Assembly: GCA_023667045.1 (NCBI GenBank)
Contig: JAMPAU010000005.1
Coordinates: forward strand, 1 to 64,000
Direction: 5' to 3'
From: Ruminococcus flavefaciens
Lineage (GTDB): Bacteria; Bacillota; Clostridia; Oscillospirales; Ruminococcaceae
Length of the DNA: 64,000 nt
Below are positions 25,679-35,175 of this stretch, piece after piece; the first letter of the stretch is position 1; each line of letters opens with the position of its first letter. A program made the translations under genes and the position numbers. Under the pieces are notes generated by a model. That model worked only from the letters and a program-made list of their open reading frames with translations, was not told the DNA's origin and made no database searches.

Positions 25679-25996
25679 TTAATAGTCGTCGTGCCATGTG
25701 ATAAAGTCGGGGATTCTGTGGTTTTCCTCAAAGTACCGGAGAGCCTTATGTACAATTTCGGCAGGAATAACCCACGACATAGGGTAGCGGTCAACTTGTC
25801 CGTTGCTAAGGGTAAACTCTATTGTTTCGTCGTCCGAACCGCTGTAATCGGGGTTTCGTGAACTCAGTCCGGAGTCGCTTTCTTCACGCAGATACATCAG
25901 CCAGCCGTAACCGCCGTTTATCAGAGCGTACATATACTGTCCGTCTTCCAGTTGTACTGTTATTTCCTTGAAATGCTTATAAGTCCATATATCCAT
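25679..25996 (-). CDS. Imm1 family immunity protein
   Basis: 105 residues. Imm1-type features are GGYGWLMYLREESDSGLSSR, the strand ending NGQVDRYP, then IPAEIVHKALRYFEENHRIP and DFITWHDD. Imm1 proteins are encoded beside polymorphic toxins and protect the cell from its own or a neighbour's toxin. No toxin gene lies in this window. It is the first gene of an eight-gene unit behind its own promoter (26037-26065). Confidence 0.85.
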   Translation of the reverse strand: MDIWTYKHFKEITVQLEDGQYMYALINGGYGWLMYLREESDSGLSSRNPDYSGSDDETIEFTLSNGQVDRYPMSWVIPAEIVHKALRYFEENHRIPDFITWHDDY

Positions 25997-26036
25997 GATA
26001 TAGCCACCAAACTTTCAGATTATAATATTATAAATA

Positions 26037-26065
26037 ATTATACAGTGACAACACAAAAAAGTCAA
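26037..26065 (-). promoter_or_regulatory. Sigma-A promoter of the immunity-like array
   Basis: On the minus strand, TTGACT (26065-26060) and TATAAT (26042-26037) are separated by 17 bases. The -35 box directly follows the T-tract of the upstream terminator, so the array is insulated from the operon before it. The transcript would start near 26030, about 35 bases before the first gene. Confidence 0.88.
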
Positions 26066-26090
26066 GAAAAAAAGCCCGAATCGCTCAGGC
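26066..26090 (-). terminator. Terminator of the MoxR/DUF58/transglutaminase operon
   Basis: On the minus strand, GCCTGA and TCGGGC pair (one T-G pair) around a short loop, followed by eight T. The TGA stop of the 139-residue gene is within the stem, as at 22737. Confidence 0.75.
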
Positions 26091-26504
26091 TTTTGTTATA
26101 TAATATACATCAAAAAGATAATTGCATTCGTCACGTGAATCGTTACCGACTTCATAGACTTTTTCAAGATTTTCGACGGCTGTTGTTATTGTGCCGTGAG
26201 CGTCCCACAGACTTTTTACAGCGGTCTGAACGTCAGTTATCCGGATTTTTACTGGCACGCCCTCGCACAGAAGATAGACAATCATATTATTCCGGAACTT
26301 CATGCAGTCTGTAATCCATTCATAGATATTATCAGAATCTTCAGATATTCTTGAATCCGGCACTTTTTCGCATGAATAATATTCAGCTATACGTATGTTC
26401 AGACCGTCGCATATTTCTATAACTTCAATACCGTCTGTGGATTTAAGCATATTGCGGACACGCTGTAGCTTTTTCTTTTTTTCAAGCAGTTTCCGGTCGT
26501 TCAT
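26085..26504 (-). CDS. Soluble protein of unknown function, coupled to a membrane protein
   Basis: 139 residues. The N-terminus is lysine-rich (KLLEKKKKLQRVRNML), followed by a mixed alpha/beta region (IEVIEICDGLNIRIAEYY). Its ATG overlaps the stop of the upstream membrane protein gene by four bases, so it is translated with it. The style resembles the small genes of the next array, but transcription ends here at a terminator. No family is recognised. Confidence 0.65.
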   Translation of the reverse strand: MNDRKLLEKKKKLQRVRNMLKSTDGIEVIEICDGLNIRIAEYYSCEKVPDSRISEDSDNIYEWITDCMKFRNNMIVYLLCEGVPVKIRITDVQTAVKSLWDAHGTITTAVENLEKVYEVGNDSRDECNYLFDVYYITKA

Positions 26505-27001
26505 ATGTCTATGATAGTGCCGTTGCCACCGCCGGAATTACGGTTTGTCAGACAGTCGTAAGCACCTGCACCAATCATTACAAGACCTGCAATTATACGT
26601 GTTGCATTTCCGGCTTTTACGAGGTGGAAAAGAAGCGTACAGCCCAGTCCGAGAGCTATAACCGCAAGAACGATATTCAGCACACGTGAGCCGACGTTTG
26701 CTATAGCTTTTCCGGCGTAGTCAATACCGTTGAAAGCAAGAATAAGTCCGATAGTAAGCGGAATGATTGTCTGTACGAAATGCGGGAGCGAGGTGACAGC
26801 ACTTCCAGCGATTATCCCAAGAACGTTCGGGAGAACAGACACAGGATTTCCGGCAATAAGCGACTTTATAATATTTATCACACAGAAGATTATTATAGCC
26901 GTGCCTATTAGATAGAAAAGAGACGAGATTATACCCGGAAAAAATGCGACGATTATTCCGGAAACTAACATAATTATTCCTTTTGCTGTAGTAGGTTTCA
27001 T
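26501..27001 (-). CDS. DUF308/HdeD-like membrane protein
   Basis: 166 residues, five to six hydrophobic segments in a repeated pattern (ITAKGIIMLVSGIIVAFFPG-like start, then LTIGLILAFNGIDYAGKAI). Proteins of this build (HdeD/DUF308) are found in envelope and acid-stress contexts, but none of that is shown here. The C-terminus is glycine-rich (RNSGGGNG). The gene starts 15 bases after the transglutaminase gene and is coupled to the following small gene. Confidence 0.65.
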   Translation of the reverse strand: MKPTTAKGIIMLVSGIIVAFFPGIISSLFYLIGTAIIIFCVINIIKSLIAGNPVSVLPNVLGIIAGSAVTSLPHFVQTIIPLTIGLILAFNGIDYAGKAIANVGSRVLNIVLAVIALGLGCTLLFHLVKAGNATRIIAGLVMIGAGAYDCLTNRNSGGGNGTIIDI

Positions 27002-27016
27002 AAAAAATTACCTCCG

Positions 27017-29692
27017 TTATTTTATCAGAACCGTCACGAACTTCATTATAAACCTATGAATAAAGTTGGACTGTTCATAAATTTTAGCTGACATATCATT
27101 AACTAAACCGTTGCAGAAATCCACTTCACTGCTGTCTGGGGTGCTGTTGCTGAAACCTGCCCTCAGTGAAATATCCATGAACTGACTGAAAGAGCCGTTT
27201 TCAAAAATCTTACCGCCGAAATTTTTTTCAGCCGTTTCAGCGAAGTCTTTAAAATTAAGGTCTTCCTGTTTAAGTTTCTGAGTTGCGAGTAATTTTTCAG
27301 CGTAATTGTACATAGCGGTTGTGCGTGCGGAGTTTCCGCCGGTAGTGAATTTTCTTGTACGTGAGTTAAGGATAATTTTTCTTCTTGCCCAGACAATAAA
27401 TACAATCGTTCCTGCTGAGGCAACCACAATCAGTATAGTTTTCAGGACTTTCGGGAAAGTACCGCCTGTGCCGTTACTGCCGTGATTATCCGGAGCTATT
27501 CCTACAGCTTTTGATGTGACTGTTGTAGTTTGTACGGTTGTAGTCTGCTGAACTGTCTGACGGCGTGATGTGGTCGGGCGTTCCTGTGAAGAAGTTGAAG
27601 CTGTAGTTTCGGTATTTGTTTCAGCGGACGTATGCGGAGCGGTTGTTTCCACAGGGAGAGAATTATCTGAATAGCCTGCCGTAAACTCAAAAGGCACCCA
27701 GCCGTAGCCGTCAAGGTATACTTCCGCCCATGCGTGACTTCTGTTGTCCTTGACCGATATTGTGTAAGAGCCGTCAGCATTGTGATTCTGATTGCTGAAA
27801 TCCTCGCCGACTATAACATATCCCGTTGCATATCTTGCCGGTATACCTGCCATTCTCGCAAGCATAACGCCGGAAGTCGCATAGTGTATGCAGTAGCCCT
27901 TGTGATTTTCGAGCAGAAAGTAGTTAATGAAATCACGGTTTGAGGGGGTTTTTCCGGGACTTAGCGAATAGGTATTCTGTTCATCTATTCTTTCACGGAT
28001 AGCCTTTAAAACTTCAATCTTGTCTGAGGCGTAAGTTGTATCATAGCTGAGAATATCCGCATAAGCTTCACGGACTTCCTGCATATTTTCATTGTCGGGG
28101 ACATCAAGATAGTTTTCGTATACAAAGTCCCTGTATCTGCTCTGCAAAAGCTGTGCGATAAGGACGTTGCCGTTTGAGTAGGCATAATTGTCGTTGTAGA
28201 AAGGCATTTCGCTTTCCGTATAGAAAACATCATCATATGCAAAAACGCCGTTTTCGGTGCAGTACTGGACTAATTTTTCTTTTATGTCGTCATTGTACAC
28301 AAGGCTTGCAGAGTAGATATTTTCCATAGGGTCGCCAAGAAAAGACGCTATACTCTCGTTGTCGGGAGATACGAATTTATATGAGAACTCGCTTTCGTTT
28401 TTTCTTTTTGAGGAAACGCTTCTGTCCTCGTCGTAGGTAAGATTTCCGAAATTATCCGTACCGTATGGTGCAAAGCTCTTATCGTCACGGAGTTTTGACT
28501 TTATCCATACTGTATTTGTAGGAATATCGGGAATGATATTTCTTGAAAAGAGCGAGGCGAAGTCTTGCGGATATACGCCGAATTTGTCGAAGTCTGTAAA
28601 AATAGTGTCTTTATACTTGCTGTCACTTAGGTCTGACCATTCATTGTTGGAGTATGAAGAACCGATATAATCCTTTAAATAGATAGTATGATTCTGTGGC
28701 TGGTCGAAAGTAACAATTAGGTCGGTAGTGTTCTTGAATTTAAGCCTGTCGGTAGTGCCGAGCTTGTGGTTTTCGTAATTGAACTCAAAACCGAATGCAC
28801 TTGTCAGCCTTGAAACACTTTCGGCGATATTCTCGAATGAAAAGGAGTTTACAGCGTCACGGATTTCAACACGCTTGCGGTTGAGTTCGTCGCTCCTCTT
28901 GTAGCCGGAAAAATTTATCATACAGGCAGAAACGGCAGTGATTATAAGGATAGTTATAATTATAAACATTCCGCACTTTTCGGTGACTTTCAGTCTCATC
29001 TGCCTTTTCGGGAAAAAGGTATTGTCTTTCCGGACAAAACCGCTGTTACCGCCGTTTATTTCGCCTATGTCTATAGTTGACATGGAAAGCAGTGCGAGCC
29101 AGTAAGCAACGGTCATAACTCCCCAAAAAATCGGGATTTCTATGCCGTTGTACAGACCTGTTTCAAGAATCGGAAAAGTAGCAAGCAGTGGCAGTACTGG
29201 ATTAGGGTGATATATCGTGAAGAAATATATAATCATTGCTAACAGCCACAGGCAGAAAAGAAAGAATACTGTAACCGACTGTTCTTCTGAGAGGGGATTA
29301 AGCGATTTATAGTAGTGTATTTCTGTGTGGTATGAATCGCTGTAAATGATATTGTATATAAATTTGAATCCCTCTGCTATGGTGTTTATTTTCTGGTAAG
29401 CTATGCCGACAAATGCAATCACCGATACAAGCATTACCCACAAGGCACGCTTGCCTATAGCTGAAATAATTATATAGAATATTGACAATGCGACCGCCGT
29501 AAACATAAACATACTATGATTATAGTTGAAATGAAACATTCCAAGAAAAGACATTATAACAGATACAAAACCCATAACGGCAATCAGTATTGCTTCCGGC
29601 TTGCGTATATCGGGGCGTTTTTTCTTGACGGACATTACAATACTATCGCATATTATAACGCCGTTGTTATTTGGTGTAACCTTTTTTTTCAT
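27017..29692 (-). CDS. Membrane transglutaminase-like protein
   Basis: 891 residues. Six or so membrane segments fill about residues 30-260. A large extracytoplasmic part holds the transglutaminase core, with Cys in HKGYCIHYATSGV, His in DNRSHAWAEVYL and the acidic third position nearby. A Thr/Ser-rich linker with TTTVQTTTV repeats, another membrane segment and a cytoplasmic C-terminal domain follow. In MoxR/DUF58/transglutaminase operons such proteins are thought to act in envelope assembly or proteolysis. Two ATG codons are possible: AGGAGG is too close to the one at 29698 and well placed for the one at 29692. Confidence 0.88.
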   Translation of the reverse strand: MKKKVTPNNNGVIICDSIVMSVKKKRPDIRKPEAILIAVMGFVSVIMSFLGMFHFNYNHSMFMFTAVALSIFYIIISAIGKRALWVMLVSVIAFVGIAYQKINTIAEGFKFIYNIIYSDSYHTEIHYYKSLNPLSEEQSVTVFFLFCLWLLAMIIYFFTIYHPNPVLPLLATFPILETGLYNGIEIPIFWGVMTVAYWLALLSMSTIDIGEINGGNSGFVRKDNTFFPKRQMRLKVTEKCGMFIIITILIITAVSACMINFSGYKRSDELNRKRVEIRDAVNSFSFENIAESVSRLTSAFGFEFNYENHKLGTTDRLKFKNTTDLIVTFDQPQNHTIYLKDYIGSSYSNNEWSDLSDSKYKDTIFTDFDKFGVYPQDFASLFSRNIIPDIPTNTVWIKSKLRDDKSFAPYGTDNFGNLTYDEDRSVSSKRKNESEFSYKFVSPDNESIASFLGDPMENIYSASLVYNDDIKEKLVQYCTENGVFAYDDVFYTESEMPFYNDNYAYSNGNVLIAQLLQSRYRDFVYENYLDVPDNENMQEVREAYADILSYDTTYASDKIEVLKAIRERIDEQNTYSLSPGKTPSNRDFINYFLLENHKGYCIHYATSGVMLARMAGIPARYATGYVIVGEDFSNQNHNADGSYTISVKDNRSHAWAEVYLDGYGWVPFEFTAGYSDNSLPVETTAPHTSAETNTETTASTSSQERPTTSRRQTVQQTTTVQTTTVTSKAVGIAPDNHGSNGTGGTFPKVLKTILIVVASAGTIVFIVWARRKIILNSRTRKFTTGGNSARTTAMYNYAEKLLATQKLKQEDLNFKDFAETAEKNFGGKIFENGSFSQFMDISLRAGFSNSTPDSSEVDFCNGLVNDMSAKIYEQSNFIHRFIMKFVTVLIK

Positions 29693-29704
29693 ATTCATGC
29701 CTCC

Positions 29705-30898
29705 TCAGAGTTCTATGTCTCTGACAGACGATGTTATTCTGCCGATAACCACAGGCACTGTATTTAGTTCCGCAAGTCCTGCACAGGCATCAGAGGCACT
29801 TTCCGGAGACTTCACTATCACGATTGCATTTCTTATATCAGCATCAATATTTTCTTCAATATAGTGCAGTACGGGCGTATCCGGCACGGACGTTATAAAG
29901 GTAAAAGAAGAAAGTGAGATATTTGTATTTATCTGAAAATACTTCTCCGGCGGTTCACATCTTAGGCTGTCGCTTATTGAGAGTATCATATTTCTGATAG
30001 TCTCAGCGAGTACTTCCAGACTGGTTATGCTTACCTCACAGAAATCCCTTGCTTTTGCATTGTAATAAACTACCGTATGAATACGTTCATTTTCTATCAG
30101 AAACTGTGACACCGATATGAGCGTTTCAACGAGCGTATCAAAGACCGGAAGCGTATACTCTGAATCTTCATAGCATTTGAGATTCAGAAAAAGCATACAG
30201 GGGACATCAACCGGCATACTGTAGTCCTTGACAATCAAATCGTCTTTTTTTGAACTTAGTTTCCAGTGAATGCGGTTCAGCTTGTCGCCGATAATATAAT
30301 CACGCAGGTCGAATACTTCTGAGGGGTCGTCTCCGGCTGTATTTTCGGAAAATACTGAACTCTCCTCGCTTTCACGGTCGGTATAGCTTATTGAGCCGTT
30401 CACCTCGTGTATTTCGGGCATAACAGCTATTTCGGCGGTTATGTTTTTTCCGGTTCTGAAACGGAAGATTCTTAGGGGGTCGTATATATTGATATAAGCC
30501 GAACGGATTTTCAGTATACCGCAGTATTTTGAACTGAGCTGAAATGTGACACGCTGGGTATTGCGTGCCTGCAAAGGAAAAAGCAGTTCAAATTCGTTAA
30601 TCTGGTTGTTGAATATATTGTAGTACTCGATGTGTGCCTCTGCCTTGCCTATCGGGAATATACTTCTGTTTGTAACACATAGCTGTACCGGAAATGAAGT
30701 ATTTTTAGGGGTAGTCTTTGTCGGTACTGCAAACTCTGCTTTTGTGAGATGTTTTGTTATCAGCGTTGTGACAAACATCACAACCGGCAGTGCTATGAAT
30801 ATTACAAGAAGTATCAGCGAAAAATTCCATACATAGAGTATGTAGAAAAAAACACATACTATTATGAGAATCAGAAAAAGAATTTTTGTCATCAACAT
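29705..30898 (-). CDS. DUF58 domain protein
   Basis: 397 residues. Two hydrophobic segments at the N-terminus (about 4-25 and 27-48) precede a beta-rich region and the DUF58 signature DPSEVFDLRDYIIGDKLNRI followed by HWKLSSKKDDLIVKDYS. DUF58 proteins have a degenerate von Willebrand A-like domain and partner with MoxR AAA+ ATPases. AAGGG precedes the ATG, and the gene starts seven bases after moxR ends. The order moxR-DUF58-transglutaminase is the standard one. Confidence 0.9.
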   Translation of the reverse strand: MLMTKILFLILIIVCVFFYILYVWNFSLILLVIFIALPVVMFVTTLITKHLTKAEFAVPTKTTPKNTSFPVQLCVTNRSIFPIGKAEAHIEYYNIFNNQINEFELLFPLQARNTQRVTFQLSSKYCGILKIRSAYINIYDPLRIFRFRTGKNITAEIAVMPEIHEVNGSISYTDRESEESSVFSENTAGDDPSEVFDLRDYIIGDKLNRIHWKLSSKKDDLIVKDYSMPVDVPCMLFLNLKCYEDSEYTLPVFDTLVETLISVSQFLIENERIHTVVYYNAKARDFCEVSITSLEVLAETIRNMILSISDSLRCEPPEKYFQINTNISLSSFTFITSVPDTPVLHYIEENIDADIRNAIVIVKSPESASDACAGLAELNTVPVVIGRITSSVRDIEL

Positions 30899-30904
30899 AG
30901 CTTT

Positions 30905-31858
30905 TTACCCTTTGGCTATTCTCGGCACAGATACGGACTTTATAATTTCGTTGATTACGTCTCCGGCGGTTACTTCTGAAAGTTTGGCTTTTGAATTAAG
31001 CATAACACGGTGTTCAAAAACGTCTTTGCAGATATATGAAATATCGTCCGGAATAACATAGTCACGACCCATAGCAACGGCTATGCCCCTTGAAATGTTA
31101 GTCAGTGCAAGAGTGCCACGTGGGCTTATGCCGAGTTTCAGCATGGGGTGATTTCTTGTAGCCGAAGAAAGAGATACGATATATTCATATATTCTGTCAT
31201 CAATGTATATGTTTGAGATATATTCCTGAAGTTCAAGTATTGTGTCAGCGTCGGCTACCGGATTGACGTTGGCAAGGGGATTGTCATTGGCTTTTGACTT
31301 TAAAATAGAAACTTCTCCGTCGAAGTCTGGATAGCCCATGCTTAGCTTTATCATGAATCTGTCAAGCTGAGAATCCGGAAGATTATGCGTACCAGCCGAG
31401 CCTATGGGGTTCTGGGTGGCTATTACCGTGTAGGGTTCGGGCAGACGGTATGTTACGCCGTCAACTGTAATGCTTTTTTCTTCCATGAGTTCAAGGAGTG
31501 CGGACTGTGTTTTGCTTGATGTACGGTTTATTTCGTCGGCAAGAAAAAGATTGCAGAAAGCCACGCCCTTGCGGAACTCAAAAGTATTAGTACCCTTGTT
31601 ATATATTGAAAAGCCTGTTACGTCAGACGGTAGAACGTCCGGAGTGAACTGCATACGGTTGTGTTCAAGGGAAAGAGCCTTTGAGAATGCGAGTGCGAGG
31701 GTAGTTTTTCCCACACCGGGAATATCTTCAATAAGTACGTGACCTTTACAGAGAATAGCAAGCAGAACCTTTATAATAATCTGGTCTTTGCCGATTACGG
31801 CTTTTTTGACTTCTCCGAGAATGTTGTTTATCTGTTTTGAATAATAGTTTTTGTCCAT
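30905..31858 (-). CDS. MoxR-family AAA+ ATPase
   Basis: 317 residues. Walker A is IEDIPGVGKTT (residues 43-53), followed by MQFTPDVLPSDVTG, Walker B in FLADEINRTSSKTQSALLE, sensor 1 IATQNPIGSAGT and SPRGTLAL near sensor 2. MoxR ATPases act as chaperones that mature complexes, with DUF58 or VWA proteins as partners. AGGAG precedes the ATG. The gene follows the ftsH terminator with no obvious promoter between, so it may depend on partial read-through. Confidence 0.92.
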   Translation of the reverse strand: MDKNYYSKQINNILGEVKKAVIGKDQIIIKVLLAILCKGHVLIEDIPGVGKTTLALAFSKALSLEHNRMQFTPDVLPSDVTGFSIYNKGTNTFEFRKGVAFCNLFLADEINRTSSKTQSALLELMEEKSITVDGVTYRLPEPYTVIATQNPIGSAGTHNLPDSQLDRFMIKLSMGYPDFDGEVSILKSKANDNPLANVNPVADADTILELQEYISNIYIDDRIYEYIVSLSSATRNHPMLKLGISPRGTLALTNISRGIAVAMGRDYVIPDDISYICKDVFEHRVMLNSKAKLSEVTAGDVINEIIKSVSVPRIAKG

Positions 31859-31884
31859 TTTTATTATCTCCTGTATCTTTATTT

Positions 31885-31920
31885 AAAAAAACGGACTGCC
31901 GGTTATTTTACAGCAGTCCG
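31885..31920 (-). terminator. Terminator after ftsH
   Basis: On the minus strand an eight-pair stem CGGACTGC/GCAGTCCG (31920-31913 and 31899-31892) is followed by seven T. Confidence 0.9.
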
Positions 31921-31927
31921 GAAAATA

Positions 31928-33817
31928 TTATAGAATTATTTCCTTATTATCGTCACTGCCGGAAGTTTCAATGAGAACGTCCTCAGTAATTTCGCCTCTC
32001 ATGAGCTTTTCAAAGTCTTCTCCGTCGATTTTTTCAAATTTAAGGAGATACCTTGCAAGCAGATGTAATTTGTCCATGTTAGCGGTGAGGATTTCTGCAC
32101 AGTCGCTGTAAGCCTTATGAATGATAGAAGAAACCTCGCTGTCTATCTGACCTGCCACAGCTTCGCTGTAGTTTCTTGTGTGACCGTAGTCTTTACCAAG
32201 AAATACCTCGTCATTGTCAGAACCGTATACGACAGTGCCGAGTTTCTTAGAGAAGCCGTATTTTGTTACCATATTTCTTGCGGTATTTGTGGCACGCTCT
32301 ATATCGTTTGAAGCACCTGTGCATATATCGTCAAGTACAAGCTCCTCAGCGACACGACCGCCCAGAAGCATTATAATGCTCTCACGCATCTGATTGCGTG
32401 AAACATGCTGGTCGTCGTTGTCGGGGCGTGTCACTGTGAGACCTGCCGCCATGCCACGCTGAATTATAGTAACCTGATGTACTTTGTCCTGTGTGGGAAG
32501 ATTATATGCGGCTATTGCGTGACCGGATTCATGATAGGCGGTAACACGTCTGTCATGTTCGGAAACTATCCTTGACTTCTTTTCAGGACCTGCTATTACT
32601 TTCATTGTAGCGTCTTCAATGTCCTTTTCAGTTATTGCGAGACGTTCAGCACGTGCAGCGAGAAGTGCGGACTCATTAAGTAGGTTTTCGAGGTCTGCAC
32701 CTGTAAAGCCCTGTGTAGTCTGTGCGATTACTTTTAGGTCAACGTCCGGAGCAAGAGGCTTGTTCTGGGCATGGACTTTTAATATTTCCTCACGACCTTT
32801 TACGTCCGGATAGCCGACAACTATCTGTCTGTCGAAACGTCCGGGGCGGAGCAGTGCAGGGTCAAGAATATCACGTCTGTTTGTGGCAGCTATAACAATA
32901 ACGCTTTCGTTTCCTGTAAAGCCGTCCATTTCAACAAGCAACTGGTTGAGGGTCTGTTCTCTTTCATCGTGACCGCCTCCGAGACCTGCACCTCTGTGGC
33001 GACCTACAGCGTCTATTTCGTCTATGAAGATAATAGCTGGAGCGTGTTTTTTAGCCTGTTCAAAGAGGTCACGCACACGTGAAGCACCCACGCCCACGAA
33101 CATTTCAACGAAATCCGAGCCGGATATGGGGAAGAAAGGACAGCCAGCCTCGCCGGCAACCGCTCTTGCAAGGAGAGTTTTTCCCGTACCGGGAGGTCCT
33201 AAAAGCAGTACGCCTTTCGGAACTTTAGCACCGATTTCACTGTATTTTTTAGGGTTTTTAAGGTAGTCAACGATTTCTTCAAGTTCCTGTTTTTCCTCGT
33301 CAGCACCTGCCACATCAGCGAAAGTCGCTTTTCTTGCACTTGCTTGATTTTTGAGGTTAGCCTTGCCGAAAGACGAGTATTTGCTGCCGCCTCCGCTTTG
33401 TTTCATCATGAAGAAAAGTATAGCCACGCCGAGAATAACAGTGAGAATTACTGGTATAAGCGAGTAGAGCCAAGTTCTGTCAGTGATTTTTATATAGTCC
33501 TGTTTAAGAGGTGTATCAGGATATTTTTCATTGTATTCCTTACGGTAATTTTCTGTATCGTCAAGGAATATGCTCACGTTTGGTACTTCATATTTTTTCT
33601 TTATTTCCTCTCCTCTAAGCTGATAAGTAAGTTCACCCGTACCCAAATCAAGCTCATAATATGAGACCTCATAGTTGTCAAAATGGTTTATTATGCTTGT
33701 GTAGTCGTTTTTATTTGCCGTACTTGTAAGCTTTGAACTCACAAAGTAGAGACAGACAATAGCAATCAGAACGACCAAAAGATAGGTGAAAATGCCTCTG
33801 TTCTTTTTTGGTGTCAA
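31928..33817 (-). CDS. ftsH: ATP-dependent zinc metalloprotease FtsH
   Basis: 629 residues. It degrades membrane and some soluble proteins. The N-terminal membrane segment (about 9-28), an external domain, a second segment (about 115-135), and the AAA+ module with [25 protein letters not shown] and [13 protein letters not shown] are visible. The zinc motif HESGH follows in the protease part. The frame opens with GTG at 33826, but GGA touches that codon. A TTG at 33817 has GGAG eight bases upstream and is preferred. It ends the long rnj-to-ftsH operon. The hpt gene often found between tilS and ftsH is absent. Confidence 0.96.
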   Translation of the reverse strand: MTPKKNRGIFTYLLVVLIAIVCLYFVSSKLTSTANKNDYTSIINHFDNYEVSYYELDLGTGELTYQLRGEEIKKKYEVPNVSIFLDDTENYRKEYNEKYPDTPLKQDYIKITDRTWLYSLIPVILTVILGVAILFFMMKQSGGGSKYSSFGKANLKNQASARKATFADVAGADEEKQELEEIVDYLKNPKKYSEIGAKVPKGVLLLGPPGTGKTLLARAVAGEAGCPFFPISGSDFVEMFVGVGASRVRDLFEQAKKHAPAIIFIDEIDAVGRHRGAGLGGGHDEREQTLNQLLVEMDGFTGNESVIVIAATNRRDILDPALLRPGRFDRQIVVGYPDVKGREEILKVHAQNKPLAPDVDLKVIAQTTQGFTGADLENLLNESALLAARAERLAITEKDIEDATMKVIAGPEKKSRIVSEHDRRVTAYHESGHAIAAYNLPTQDKVHQVTIIQRGMAAGLTVTRPDNDDQHVSRNQMRESIIMLLGGRVAEELVLDDICTGASNDIERATNTARNMVTKYGFSKKLGTVVYGSDNDEVFLGKDYGHTRNYSEAVAGQIDSEVSSIIHKAYSDCAEILTANMDKLHLLARYLLKFEKIDGEDFEKLMRGEITEDVLIETSGSDDNKEIIL

Positions 33818-33836
33818 AATATCCACTCCAATCTTG

Positions 33837-35174
33837 TTATTTGTTTTTTACGGAAATTTTAAGGAATCTCACGGTGTTGCTATCGGGTACAACACGCTCT
33901 GCAATTCCGAGTTTTTCTGCGAAGATAGTTCCAGCATCATCTTCAAGAAAATGAAGTCTTTCACGCTCACCGGACGGAACTTTTTCATTGATGAGTTTTT
34001 TTACCGACGATGTGAAATTCTTTCCGCTTAGTCTGATTCTGTCACCGAAACGGCGGTTACGCAGAATAACCCTTCCTATTATTTTATCATAATCTAACAG
34101 GTAAAATGTTAATTTTTTATGAACATCATAAATTTTCTGTAAATCATCACATAAAATAATTTCGCATGAAAAAATCCTGTCGGGAAAAATCATATTTTCG
34201 CCGGTTTTAAGTTCTGCCGAAATAAGCTCCAGTTCAGAGACAGGGAGAATTTTTTTCAGTTCAGCGTTTTTGCCGTCCGAAACAAAAAAAATATCCCCTG
34301 AAATGTTTATTTTTCCGCCGTTCATAAGAATGCTGTCCATTTCGGAGAGCCTGTCATATGAATAGGGGAGTGAATTATCAGATAAGAGCCTTGCTATGCA
34401 CCTACGGCGTACCACCTCGTGAAATTCATTCAGACCGCATAGTTTATTGCCGTGTCTGCAAACAGAAAGAGCCTTTTCGGTCTGTTCTTCTATCAGAGAG
34501 TTTTCAGAGCGTAAAGCCTCTGATGAGTTTACTGAAGTTTCAATGACTGCCGGATTTATTCCGCACAGGACAGGCAGTACAAGATGACGGATTTTGTTTC
34601 TTGTGTAGTCGTCAGAAAGATTGGTGCTGTCTGTTACATAGTCCTGTCCGATACTGCTGAGGTATTCTTCAATCTCGGCACGGCTTACAGCAAGCAGAGG
34701 GCGTATTATATTGTCTCTTACCGGAGGTATTCCGGCGAGACCTTTTAATGCCGACCCTCTTGTAAGATTAAAAATCATTGTTTCAAGATTGTCGTTTGCA
34801 TTGTGAGCAGTGGCTATTTTTGCACTTTTTGAATTTTCCGCAAATATTCCGTATCTCAGTTTTCTTGCCGATTCTTCAATGGAAAGCTGGTTTTCTTCCG
34901 CAAAGGCTTTTACATTGCACGATACGGCAGTAAAAGGCACATTGATTTTTCTGCACAGTTCACGGCAGAAATTTTCATCACGGTCGCTTTCCTCACCTCT
35001 GATACAGTGGTTTACGTGGAGTGCTTTTACTGTAAAATCAAGTTTACTGCTTATGCTTTGCAGTACAAGAAGAAGGCAGACACTGTCCGCACCGCCCGAA
35101 AGACCGCATATAACAGTATCGCCTTTATTTATCATATTATGTTTTTTAATAAAAGAAAAAATTTTATTTGTCAT
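33837..35174 (-). CDS. tilS: tRNA(Ile)-lysidine synthase
   Basis: 445 residues. It converts C34 to lysidine in the tRNA that reads AUA. The PP-loop ATPase motif SGGADS is at about residues 25-30. [15 protein letters not shown] and [19 protein letters not shown] follow. The C-terminal tRNA-binding part has the usual [20 protein letters not shown]. The start codon lies one base after the dnaB stop with GGAGAG upstream, so the genes are coupled. Confidence 0.95.
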   Translation of the reverse strand: MTNKIFSFIKKHNMINKGDTVICGLSGGADSVCLLLVLQSISSKLDFTVKALHVNHCIRGEESDRDENFCRELCRKINVPFTAVSCNVKAFAEENQLSIEESARKLRYGIFAENSKSAKIATAHNANDNLETMIFNLTRGSALKGLAGIPPVRDNIIRPLLAVSRAEIEEYLSSIGQDYVTDSTNLSDDYTRNKIRHLVLPVLCGINPAVIETSVNSSEALRSENSLIEEQTEKALSVCRHGNKLCGLNEFHEVVRRRCIARLLSDNSLPYSYDRLSEMDSILMNGGKINISGDIFFVSDGKNAELKKILPVSELELISAELKTGENMIFPDRIFSCEIILCDDLQKIYDVHKKLTFYLLDYDKIIGRVILRNRRFGDRIRLSGKNFTSSVKKLINEKVPSGERERLHFLEDDAGTIFAEKLGIAERVVPDSNTVRFLKISVKNK

Positions 35175-35175
35175 A

